Shown here piece by piece: positions 1-6,214 of a DNA stretch of 26,545 bases. A program made the position numbers and the translations under genes. Source of the DNA: TA-21 sp036557405 (GTDB lineage Archaea > Thermoproteota > Nitrososphaeria > Nitrososphaerales > Nitrososphaeraceae); assembly GCA_036557405.1 (NCBI GenBank), contig DATBHO010000117.1:1-26545 (forward strand), read 5' to 3'. The notes beneath the pieces are model-generated. The model saw only the letters and a list, made by a program, of their open reading frames with translations. It did not search any database and had not been told where the DNA came from. Position 1 is the first letter of the stretch, and each line of letters starts with the position of its first letter.

Positions 1-21
1 ACCTTTGACATAATATTTTTA

Positions 22-348
22 ATGCATGAGAAAAAACAAGAAAGAGATTTTCATGATTATAGAAAAGATATTGATATCGCAAAGAAATCAATGCTAGATT
101 ACAGTCAAGTGTGCCAGGAGAATGCAGAAAAAGAGACAGACCCTTTCAAAAAGGAAGTCTTAACGACATTTAGCCGTATGGGTGTCCAAATGGAAGACCT
201 TTACAGTAATATTGAAGTTTTATTGGTTGCCAATCATATTACAACTAAGAAATTCGAAGATCTTGTTGAGTTAATTTTGGGCTTACAAGAAGTTAGAAAT
301 AATCATGAATTACGCAAGCACATTTCAGAAATTTTATCTAAGGACTGA
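22..348 (+). CDS. Small hypothetical protein, predicted all-helical
   Basis: I do not recognise this 108-residue protein. It is rich in Lys, Glu and Asp and has no transmembrane segment or signal peptide. Long stretches (about residues 15-105) look helical with spaced hydrophobic residues, so a cytosolic helical bundle or coiled-coil protein is likely. Residues 60-105 have the clearest amphipathic character. The ATG at 22 is the first Met in frame, but the frame stays open to base 1, so the true start could lie before the window. The AT-rich sequence at 8-20 is too close to this ATG to be a leaderless TATA box for it. No function can be assigned. Confidence 0.55.
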   Translation: MHEKKQERDFHDYRKDIDIAKKSMLDYSQVCQENAEKETDPFKKEVLTTFSRMGVQMEDLYSNIEVLLVANHITTKKFEDLVELILGLQEVRNNHELRKHISEILSKD

Positions 349-496
349 TGATTATGAATGACTAAACTTACTCCGATCTTAAAATTCAAAGATGCGGGAC
401 AATTGAATTATCTACATACGACTCGCATTCCACGAAATCATTTACGAGTATGAGATTAAGAAATTTTAATTTCAATCAAAAAGACTGTGACAAGAA

Positions 497-664
497 ATGA
501 TTAATAATGAAGAAAATTACAATCGCAGCACAACACGCATATTCTATCAAAAATACAAGATAGTGCAAGAAAGAGCAATAGATGAAACAATTGCAACATG
601 TTCAGAAACTAGACAGAAACCAAAAAAGGAAGAGATTCCAATAGCAACCAATGGACATGATTGA
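497..664 (+). CDS. Possible small 55-residue protein upstream of the DUF488 gene
   Basis: This short frame starts at ATG 497 and ends at TGA 662-664, so its stop overlaps the TTG start of the DUF488 gene at 661. Such overlaps are typical of translationally coupled genes. The protein is hydrophilic, with many Asn, Glu and Lys residues and a single Cys, and no recognisable motif. An AT-rich TTTTAAT element lies around 464-470, about 30 bases upstream. I do not recognise the protein. It may be a real small gene, or just an open frame in AT-rich intergenic DNA. Confidence 0.3.
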   Translation: MINNEENYNRSTTRIFYQKYKIVQERAIDETIATCSETRQKPKKEEIPIATNGHD

Positions 665-1047
665 AAAAAATGATTAAAACAAAGCGAATCTATGATCCAA
701 AAGAATATTCGGATGGCACAAGGATTTTAATTACTAGAAAATGGCCAATAGGTCAAAAGAAAGACCGTTTCGATGAATGGACCAGGGATTTATCTCCAGA
801 AGAGGACACACTGAATAAATGGGATGATAGTAAAAAGACTGAGGAAGATTGGAAAAGATACAGAGTAAAATTCCTCCCACAGATGAACGGAAATGAAGCT
901 GTTAATAAAATTGAAGAGTTGCGTCAAAGATCAAAGAACGGGGAAATTATAACACTTCTATGTTACTGCGAGCCTGGAGAGCATTGCCACAGGTATATTG
1001 TAAAATCATTAATTGAAGGTTCCTCTACAGTTATAGAAAGTGATTAA
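661..1047 (+). CDS. DUF488 family protein (YeaO-like)
   Basis: The 128-residue protein has the DUF488 hallmarks. Near the N terminus is an RIYDP segment followed by DGTRILITRKWP (about residues 18-29), where the family usually has DGxRxLVxRLWPRG. Tryptophan-rich segments follow (about 40-65). The C-terminal CYC...EHCHR motif (C101, C103, C109, H110, R111) matches the family's Cys-His cluster. The biochemical role of the family is not established. The start is either TTG 661, which overlaps the stop of a short upstream frame, or ATG 670; both keep the whole domain. DUF488 genes are often solitary and mobile between genomes, and nothing nearby suggests a pathway. Confidence 0.85.
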   Translation: MKKMIKTKRIYDPKEYSDGTRILITRKWPIGQKKDRFDEWTRDLSPEEDTLNKWDDSKKTEEDWKRYRVKFLPQMNGNEAVNKIEELRQRSKNGEIITLLCYCEPGEHCHRYIVKSLIEGSSTVIESD

Positions 1048-1245
1048 GTGAAAAATAATATTATTCTGGCCTTCATAGGAAGTTCTGCTATAATAAACAT
1101 TATTCACAATAATTTTTGGAAACAAGTTAGTACGTCCCTTCGAACTGCTATATCGACAGATGACCGGGAATTAGATAAGGAACAAACTAGTTACTCGGAT
1201 TTGTCTGACGCATTAAGAAATCAACAATTCATTGGAAGTTCCTAG
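1048..1245 (+). CDS. Doubtful short ORF directly after the DUF488 gene
   Basis: This frame begins with GTG immediately after the DUF488 stop codon and would encode 65 residues. The first 20 residues are hydrophobic (ILAFIGSSAIINII), so it could be a small membrane-anchored protein; the rest is polar. I do not recognise it. The next stretch of plausible coding sequence (to 1351) lies in a different frame, so this may be the front part of a broken gene. Treat it as weakly supported. Confidence 0.25.
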   Translation: MKNNIILAFIGSSAIINIIHNNFWKQVSTSLRTAISTDDRELDKEQTSYSDLSDALRNQQFIGSS

Positions 1246-1351
1246 AGACAAAGAATATGAAATAAAAGCCAAATTTACATTTGAGTTTGAGGATGTTGGT
1301 GAAGGGGAAGTTGGAAGAATAAATACTTTAAAGATTGAGGTCGTTGATTAA
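1217..1351 (+). pseudogene. Possible C-terminal remnant of a protein in a shifted frame
   Basis: After the stop at 1214-1216, this frame is open to TAA 1349-1351. It reads as a protein-like beta-rich tail, with alternating charged and hydrophobic residues such as KAKFTFEFEDVGEGEVG and an ending of KIEVVD. No ATG lies in a useful position; TTG 1232 would give 39 residues. The composition looks like the end of a folded domain rather than random AT-rich DNA. It could be the tail of the gene at 1048 after a frameshift, or a remnant of something else. Confidence 0.25.
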
Positions 1352-1410
1352 TGAGATCTATCAATAATCTGAAGTCAAAAGATAGAGGAATGTTTAAACG
1401 CTTAACCAAA

Positions 1411-1420
1411 ATAATTTAAA
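1411..1420 (+). promoter_or_regulatory. TATA box for the first universal stress protein
   Basis: ATAATTTAAA is centred about 29 bases upstream of ATG 1446. That is close to the spacing expected for a leaderless or nearly leaderless archaeal transcript. Confidence 0.45.
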
Positions 1421-1445
1421 GCTGATCGATAATTTCCTAATTAAT

Positions 1446-1904
1446 ATGAACAACGTTTTTTCAAAGATCTTAGTTCCCATCGATGGTTCCCAATATTCAT
1501 TTAAGGCTGCCAAGTACGCTATCGATATATCAATAAAATATGCATCTGAACTTACTTTTTTATCGGTTGTTCCATCAAGAGTGAGATATGGCGATTCATC
1601 TGGTTTTTTCGGCGCCATTCCTCCAACATACTTTAAGAAATATGAGAATGATGCAGAGAAATGGTTTAACCGTATCACGGATAGTATAAAAAAAGACCAA
1701 CTCCAAGTTAAAAAAATAAAAACGGATGTCATTACTACTCCAATATCTGTTGTATCTGCAATACTAGAATATGCTGACAAAAGAAATACAGATTTAATAA
1801 TAGTTGGAACAAGAGGGATTACAGGATTTAAGAGAATGTTGCTAGGTAGTGTAGCATCCGGGGTTGTCACATATGCTCATTGTCCTGTCTTAGTAGTACG
1901 CTGA
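1446..1904 (+). CDS. Universal stress protein, UspA family
   Basis: This is a 152-residue single-domain Usp. It begins with the usual first strand and Asp (ILVPIDGS, about residues 9-16) and ends with the nucleotide-binding loop GTRGITGFKRMLLGSVASGV (121-140) and the last strand CPVLVVR. The loop matches the family pattern G-2X-G-9X-G-(S/T), typical of ATP-binding Usps. Such proteins act in the cytosol in stress responses, often by binding ATP and regulating partners; the partner here is unknown. A second Usp of the same kind lies at 4583, with an Hsp20 and a cyclase-like gene between them. No operon partner is seen: the gene stands alone, with about 90 bases of weakly coding sequence upstream and 214 non-coding bases downstream. 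Confidence 0.93.
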   Translation: MNNVFSKILVPIDGSQYSFKAAKYAIDISIKYASELTFLSVVPSRVRYGDSSGFFGAIPPTYFKKYENDAEKWFNRITDSIKKDQLQVKKIKTDVITTPISVVSAILEYADKRNTDLIIVGTRGITGFKRMLLGSVASGVVTYAHCPVLVVR

Positions 1905-2118
1905 AATTCAGTCTTACGTTCCATATCGTACTAATTATACATTGATAGAATTTTGGTAATCCCACCGATAATTATGACAAAGACTTCTCCCTATTGTTCA
2001 GATATTAAGATTCCAACCTTGGTTTAGTCTAGTATAGTCCCGAATAATTGTTTGTGATGAATATTTTTTCAGGAAATAAATAAGAGGTTTATTAGACCAA
2101 GACCGGAATGAAGAAATC

Positions 2119-2397
2119 TTAGGTCATGGAGTTTGCAAGTCTACGATTAACAGCATCGATACTGCTTTGTAAAAGTGTCTTATACCCAATCAGTAAATCC
2201 CGTCGGTATTTTTTGGGTATGTCGTTTATGATATCCAACATGGTATCTGCTTCTTGAGAGAGTTTGTTTATCATATCCTCCATTACCACCTTATCTTCGA
2301 CACTCATGGCTATAGAGTAAACCAGACTTCTAAGAGAATTTGCAGCAACTTTTTCTTCTGCTTTAATTTTTTTGCGAGTTGAATTTGATTCTTCCAT
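2119..2397 (-). CDS. Small hypothetical helical protein
   Basis: The 92-residue product is charged and predicted to be almost entirely helical. It has a Lys/Glu-rich N terminus (about 1-18) followed by amphipathic helices with regularly spaced Leu, Ile and Met residues. It has no Cys, no signal peptide and no membrane segment. I do not recognise a family. A TATA-like element about 28 bases upstream supports the ATG at 2397 and suggests the gene is independently transcribed. The flanking stress-related genes are the only hint of a role. Confidence 0.6.
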   Translation of the reverse strand: MEESNSTRKKIKAEEKVAANSLRSLVYSIAMSVEDKVVMEDMINKLSQEADTMLDIINDIPKKYRRDLLIGYKTLLQSSIDAVNRRLANSMT

Positions 2398-2421
2398 ATT
2401 AACTCACATAAGCTTAGAGAC

Positions 2422-2430
2422 ATTATATCT
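2422..2430 (-). promoter_or_regulatory. TATA box for the small hypothetical gene ending at 2397
   Basis: On the minus strand the sequence reads AGATATAAT, centred about 28 bases from the ATG at 2397. This is the spacing expected for a leaderless or very short-leader transcript. Confidence 0.45.
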
Positions 2431-2703
2431 ATTTTTCTTAGTTACAAGCTAATTCTACTCTAAATAAAAGCGATTTGAGTGAGTTCAGGTTTGAATAGAA
2501 TTTGTTTTTTTAATGACAATGATAATTTCCGAATGTGCTTTTGCTTAAATGGAAGAATTTTGTTCTCTAAAACCACTTCTTTACAGAATACGACACTTAT
2601 GATGGGGCGCCTGTGAAGAGACTTGGATAACCATAGAATTTAGGAGATTATAAGAATCCTAAGGGAGTACCGGTTTATTTGTAATATATGCCAGTAAGGC
2701 TTC

Positions 2704-2723
2704 GATCCCTTAAGACAGGGATC
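2704..2723 (-). terminator. Hairpin just past the cyclase-like gene
   Basis: GATCCCT (2704-2710) pairs with AGGGATC (2717-2723) around a 6-base loop, starting seven bases beyond the stop codon of the minus-strand gene at 2730. It lacks a strong T-tract, so a role in ending transcription or protecting the mRNA 3' end is only a suggestion. Confidence 0.3.
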
Positions 2724-2729
2724 AAGTGT

Positions 2730-3440
2730 CTATTGGTAGGAATATAATTTGTAATTGTTACCACTTGAAGGTTTCAGATAATTCCATTTATCATTAGGTA
2801 ACTTGACATTGACGAATCTATGATTAAATGAATCATCAGATTCAAAAATATCATATAATGACTGACCAACTAAGACTTGGTTTAATTGTGCGGCAGAGGA
2901 TATCTTTGATGCAATACTTATGCTTGGTCCAACTACATCAATTGGAGCTTTTTCTACGCTCTTGCCGTATAGTATTACCAACGAAGGTCCACAGTCTAAT
3001 CCGACTCTTACATTTATAACAGGAAGATGATTCTCTTTTAGTACTGGATTTATGCATTCCTTGATGATAGAAACGATGCCTTGAGCGCAATTTAATGCAT
3101 TTATGCAGGCTTTCTTCTTATTGAATTCAGCAGGGAACAGACCAATTACTGAATCACCCACAAATTTTAAGACGTAACCACCGTGACGTATTACTGCAAG
3201 TCTTATTTCCTGCGAAAATACCTGTAGTATTGCTGCAAATGTTGATGGGAGTAAGGTAATGCTCATTTGAGTCGATCCATTTATGTCAATTATTAAAATA
3301 ACCATGACAGCATTTGAATTGACGTGCCTCTTCAAGAATTGTTTGCACTGTTCAGTGCTCAGATCAAATTCTAGACCGTATTTTATTGTATGCAAAACCC
3401 TTGCTTTGATTTGTTGCGCTTCCTGAGTTGAAGATAGCAT
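2730..3440 (-). CDS. Class III adenylate/guanylate cyclase-like domain protein with altered catalytic residues
   Basis: The 236-residue soluble protein is essentially one class III nucleotidyl cyclase domain after a short helical N terminus (about 1-40). The two metal-binding aspartates are recognisable: D52 in LIIDINGST and D96 in KFVGDSV. Lys92 and Asp168 (IDVVG) fall where adenylate cyclases have their adenine-recognising Lys and Asp. However, the transition-state motif, usually VNxASR or VNLAAR, reads ISIASK at 174-179, so the Asn is Ser175 and the Arg is Lys179. It may be a weak cyclase, a regulatory nucleotide-binding protein, or a heterodimer subunit. No membrane segment or sensor domain is fused to it. 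It lies among stress-protein genes on the minus strand, apparently transcribed alone. Confidence 0.82.
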   Translation of the reverse strand: MLSSTQEAQQIKARVLHTIKYGLEFDLSTEQCKQFLKRHVNSNAVMVILIIDINGSTQMSITLLPSTFAAILQVFSQEIRLAVIRHGGYVLKFVGDSVIGLFPAEFNKKKACINALNCAQGIVSIIKECINPVLKENHLPVINVRVGLDCGPSLVILYGKSVEKAPIDVVGPSISIASKISSAAQLNQVLVGQSLYDIFESDDSFNHRFVNVKLPNDKWNYLKPSSGNNYKLYSYQ

Positions 3441-3515
3441 TTACTATCTATGCAATTCTTGCGTAGGTAACAAATAATCTTATCTGTGTGAGGTTATGTT
3501 ATTGCAGCTTAAACA

Positions 3516-3532
3516 ATAAAAAAAAGTAAAAA
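3516..3532 (-). terminator. T-rich tract downstream of the hsp20 gene
   Basis: Read on the minus strand, the region beyond the Hsp20 stop contains CTTTTTACTTTTTTTTATTG, preceded by GGCAGA/CCGCC-like short repeats. Archaeal transcription commonly ends at such U-tracts. It sits about 60-75 bases after the stop codon. Confidence 0.45.
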
Positions 3533-3592
3533 GGCGGAAAAGTCTGCCATTCTGCCTTGGATAAATTAAGAAAATTATGATGATTTATTATT

Positions 3593-4078
3593 CTACTTTA
3601 TTTCTACTTTGGTTTCATCTTCTTTTTTCCCTGGTGTCTTTTTGGGAACTTGTATATGCAAAATACCATTTTCCATTTTCGCATCTATTTTGGAAGGGAT
3701 AATTTCTTCCGGAATTGATATGCGTCTACTTAATGAACTGTACGATCTTTCCTTATAGAGATAATTTTTTCCTTTATCTTCCGTCTTTTTTTCTTGTTCT
3801 CCTGAAATATCAATGTGATCAGTTCCGGCCTTTATCGTTATCTTCTCTTTTGGGATACCTGGTGTTTCTAACGAAATTTCATATTTATCACCCATATCTT
3901 CCATGTCACATAGAGGAAATCTAGTTTCTATATCTGTCCCAATATAAGGCAGTCTCCACGTTGGCCATCTTGATGGAAAGAACGCATCTTCCATGTCTCT
4001 TCTAAAGCTTTCAAATATGTCGTCAAAAGCTCGAGGGTATGATGGTCTTCTTGTAATTTCACTTTTATCTGAAGTCAT
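3593..4078 (-). CDS. hsp20: Small heat-shock protein, Hsp20/alpha-crystallin family
   Basis: This 161-residue protein is a cytosolic ATP-independent holdase that binds unfolding proteins during heat or other stress. After an aromatic and charged N-terminal arm (about 1-45, with FDDIFESFRRDMEDAF), the alpha-crystallin domain runs from about 50 to 145. It includes KYEISLETPGIPKEKI and the conserved NGILHIQVPK near the end of the domain. The C-terminal tail is Lys/Glu-rich and ends VEIK, resembling the family's I-x-I tail motif. Length and layout are normal for archaeal Hsp20. It has its own promoter and a T-rich terminator region. Confidence 0.95.
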   Translation of the reverse strand: MTSDKSEITRRPSYPRAFDDIFESFRRDMEDAFFPSRWPTWRLPYIGTDIETRFPLCDMEDMGDKYEISLETPGIPKEKITIKAGTDHIDISGEQEKKTEDKGKNYLYKERSYSSLSRRISIPEEIIPSKIDAKMENGILHIQVPKKTPGKKEDETKVEIK

Positions 4079-4099
4079 GTTACTTTATTTATAAGAATT

Positions 4100-4108
4100 C
4101 TATTTTAA
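4100..4108 (-). promoter_or_regulatory. Probable TATA box of hsp20
   Basis: On the minus strand TTAAAATAG is centred about 26 bases from the ATG at 4078, the spacing for a leaderless transcript. A second TATA-like string (TTATAAAT, 4087-4094) is too close to the ATG for that role. Confidence 0.4.
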
Positions 4109-4553
4109 CATTTTGTACGCACTGTATTGCAAAGAAAGTAACTCTATCTTCATCCGGAGTAATGTCGTCTATACATGAGATTTCAAAATTAAAGTTTCAA
4201 GATTTTAGGTGAGTATTGCTTATGGTTCTCAGCCACTTATGGTTCTCAAATATTTTTCTTATATTTAAAATAGTACCAAGCTTTTTAGGATAAAGCAGTC
4301 CATTGCATTATCAATTGATCTGAAAATAGGGAGGTCAACAATAATATTTTTACCGATTAGCAGAATTAATTCGTACTAAATGCAGTTAGATCAGAGAACA
4401 TAATAAGTGCTTAAATATTTTCTTAGGAAGGCTTCATTTTTTATAAACAGAACTTTCAGTAATCATGTCAGCATCATGAGTTCTTAACGTTATCCTTTCA
4501 TTCTTTTCTTCGTTCTGTTCCTCTATAAGACTTGATTACTCGTACTAAACGCC
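4109..4553. other. Long non-coding gap between divergent hsp20 and usp genes
   Basis: About 445 bases with no credible coding frame separate two divergently transcribed stress genes. The notable content is a 13-base direct repeat (listed separately). The rest is AT-rich sequence with several TATA-like strings. Such a large gap between divergent genes is unusual in this gene-dense window and suggests regulatory sites or an unrecognised small RNA. Confidence 0.4.
4219..4248. repeat. Tandem 13-base direct repeat, CTTATGGTTCTCA twice
   Basis: The identical 13-mer CTTATGGTTCTCA occurs at 4219-4231 and 4236-4248, separated by GCCA, giving a 17-base period. It lies midway between the divergent hsp20 and usp promoters. 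A paired regulator-binding site or a small local duplication would both fit. Confidence 0.6.
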
Positions 4554-4560
4554 TATATAA
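4554..4560 (+). promoter_or_regulatory. TATA box that fixes the start of the second usp gene
   Basis: TATATAA is centred at 4557, 26 bases upstream of TTG 4583. The upstream in-frame TTG at 4532 would lie before this box, so it cannot be the start of a transcript made from it. Confidence 0.65.
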
Positions 4561-4582
4561 TAATAGACGCATAACCTGTTTA

Positions 4583-5053
4583 TTGACTAAGGAGAATATC
4601 ACAATAAAGAAGATTTTAGTTGCAGTGGATGGCTCCAAAGCTTCTTTAAAAGCAGGAAATCAGGCAGTTGAGCTAGCGAAAAAACATCAAGCAGAATTGA
4701 CTGCATTGTATGTTATCCCTTCTGATATAAGATATGGCCATTTGGAAGACGCTATTACACCAGGATTTCCAGGCCCTCTAAAAGAAGTTGTGATGACGGC
4801 TATGGAAGGAGGACAGAAATACGTAAATGAAGTAAAACAAAAGGGTTCTGAAGCCAATATAACAGTGAGAACAGATGTTATTGTTAGCACTAACTCTGTA
4901 GTTAAATCTATCGTTGAATACACAGAAGAAAAGAACATGGATTTGATTGTTATTGGATCTAGAGGCATGTCAGGCTTAAAAAAAATGTTACTAGGAAGCA
5001 TAGCTTCAGGAGTACTGACATATGCCGATTGTCCTGTCTTGGTTGTAAAATAA
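4583..5053 (+). CDS. Universal stress protein, UspA family
   Basis: With the TTG at 4583 the protein has 156 residues and begins MTKENITIKKILVAVDGS, the normal family start. The frame is open to TTG 4532, but those 17 extra residues (basic, Asn-rich) are unlike the family and lie upstream of a well-placed TATA box. The ATP-binding loop GSRGMSGLKKMLLGS is near residues 125-139, followed by ASGVLTYADCPVLVVK, so all glycine and serine positions of the G-2X-G-9X-G-S motif are present. It is clearly a paralogue of the Usp at 1446, sharing the C-terminal third almost unchanged. Divergent from hsp20 and convergent with GAPDH, it appears to be transcribed alone. Confidence 0.93.
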   Translation: MTKENITIKKILVAVDGSKASLKAGNQAVELAKKHQAELTALYVIPSDIRYGHLEDAITPGFPGPLKEVVMTAMEGGQKYVNEVKQKGSEANITVRTDVIVSTNSVVKSIVEYTEEKNMDLIVIGSRGMSGLKKMLLGSIASGVLTYADCPVLVVK

Positions 5054-5100
5054 TTTTGCTTTTCCAATCTAGCTATTTCATTAAGCCGTTTTACTTCGAG

Positions 5101-6132
5101 TTAATTAGCTCGCATCTTTCTCACGACAAATTTCACCAAGTCTACTAATCTGCAAGCAAAACTCCATTCATTGTCATACCAAGACATCAGCTTAACTAAG
5201 TTGCTCTTTTCACCAATCACCATGGTACTAAGACCATCTACAATTGAAGAGGGTGATTCACCTATTATGTCTGAAGATACTATGGGATCTTCTGTATACG
5301 CCATGATGCCTTTCATTTTACCATTTGATGAATCTTTCAACTCCTTATTGACCTCGTCTTTTGTAACACTATTTCTTAATGTTAGGACCATGTCGACTAT
5401 GGAGCCATTACTTACTGGAACCCTTAACGCCATACCATCCATTTTACCATTTAGCTCCGGTATTACAGAACCAATAGCCTTTGCAGCACCAGTTGTAGTA
5501 GGTATTATCGACATCATGGCGGCTCGTGCTCTTCTGAGATCTTTGTGAGGTAGATCTAGAATTCTTTGATCGTTAGTATATGCGTGGCAGGTAGTCATAT
5601 ATCCACTTTCTATACCGAATTTATCATTGATTGTCTTAAGTACCGGTGCAAGACAATTAGTCGTACATGAGGCCATTGAGATTATCTTGTGTTTATCGTC
5701 ATCATATGTCACATCGTTAATTCCCATTAATATCGTCGCGTCGGGATTGGAAGCAGGGGCGGAAATTATTACCTTCCTGGCTCCGGCAGTTATATGTTTC
5801 AAAGCCGCCTTAGCGTCGCTAAATTTCCCTGTGGATTCAACAACAAGATGAACATCCAAATCTTTCCATGGTAGTTCAGAAGGATCTTTTACAGATAATA
5901 CCTTCACTACATTTCCGTCTATGGCAATTTCGTCTTTATCAACTGCTATCTCACCTTCAAATTTTCCAAACGTCGAGTCATACTTGAACAGATGTGCGAG
6001 TGTCTTAGCATCAGTCAGGTCGTTTATTGCTACTATCTTTGCCAGCTCCTGAAACTCCTTATCTTTTAGAGCGGCTCTAAGGAAGCATCTGCCTATTCTA
6101 CCAAAACCATTAATACCAATATTCACAGTCAT
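5101..6132 (-). CDS. gap: Type I (bacterial-type) glyceraldehyde-3-phosphate dehydrogenase
   Basis: This enzyme interconverts glyceraldehyde-3-phosphate and 1,3-bisphosphoglycerate in the central carbon pathway. The Rossmann motif NIGINGFGRIGR is at the N terminus. The catalytic Cys lies in ASCTTNCLAP (C156) and the catalytic His in TCHAYTNDQ (H183), followed by DLPHKDLRRARAA. Archaeal type II enzymes instead have SCNTTGL at the active site, so this is the bacterial/eukaryotic type. Asp in AINDL (D38) and Leu-Pro before HKD (194-195) suggest NAD rather than NADP, but that is inference. The frame allows ATG 6141 or ATG 6132; a TATA box 24-25 bases above 6132 favours the latter (343 residues). 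The CBS-protein gene at 6215 is divergent. Confidence 0.95.
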   Translation of the reverse strand: MTVNIGINGFGRIGRCFLRAALKDKEFQELAKIVAINDLTDAKTLAHLFKYDSTFGKFEGEIAVDKDEIAIDGNVVKVLSVKDPSELPWKDLDVHLVVESTGKFSDAKAALKHITAGARKVIISAPASNPDATILMGINDVTYDDDKHKIISMASCTTNCLAPVLKTINDKFGIESGYMTTCHAYTNDQRILDLPHKDLRRARAAMMSIIPTTTGAAKAIGSVIPELNGKMDGMALRVPVSNGSIVDMVLTLRNSVTKDEVNKELKDSSNGKMKGIMAYTEDPIVSSDIIGESPSSIVDGLSTMVIGEKSNLVKLMSWYDNEWSFACRLVDLVKFVVRKMRAN

Positions 6133-6152
6133 AACTATCATTTCTTATAATG

Positions 6153-6160
6153 ATATAATA
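6153..6160 (-). promoter_or_regulatory. TATA box of the GAPDH gene
   Basis: TATTATAT on the minus strand is centred about 24.5 bases from ATG 6132 but only 16 from ATG 6141. It therefore supports a leaderless mRNA starting at the second ATG. Confidence 0.55.
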
Positions 6161-6214
6161 ACCAATTGAGATGGATATAATGCATTATCCCGTAGTTGCT
6201 GCACAAAACATTTA

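Larger units (their letters stand above)
2398..2729. other. Non-coding gap of about 330 bases with two hairpins
   Basis: No convincing coding frame is present. Apart from the minus-strand promoter near 2425, two inverted repeats stand out: a 6-bp stem at 2640-2645/2657-2662 (TTAGGA with TCCTAA, loop of 11) and a 7-bp stem at 2704-2710/2717-2723 next to the end of the cyclase-like gene. The second could help end the cyclase transcript. A small non-coding RNA cannot be excluded, but nothing matches a family I know. Confidence 0.35.

Noticed and set aside
1351..1419. A 22-codon frame beginning at ATG 1351
   Set aside because: It is too short, has no motif, and runs into the TATA region of the usp gene.
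1394..1870. Long minus-strand frame opposite the first usp gene
   Set aside because: It mirrors the codons of the real Usp gene and encodes no recognisable protein; the plus strand has a full Usp domain.
4087..4094. TTATAAAT string as the hsp20 TATA box
   Set aside because: It is only 9-16 bases from the ATG, too close for a transcript that includes the start codon; the element at 4100-4108 fits better.
4219..4248. CRISPR-like repeat
   Set aside because: There are only two copies, the repeat is 13 bases and the spacer is 4 bases, and no cas genes are present.
4687..5067. Minus-strand frame opposite the second usp gene
   Set aside because: It is the same kind of shadow as over the first usp gene, with no family features.
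5171..5851. Plus-strand frames across the GAPDH gene
   Set aside because: They lie entirely within a clear GAPDH coding region and have no independent support.
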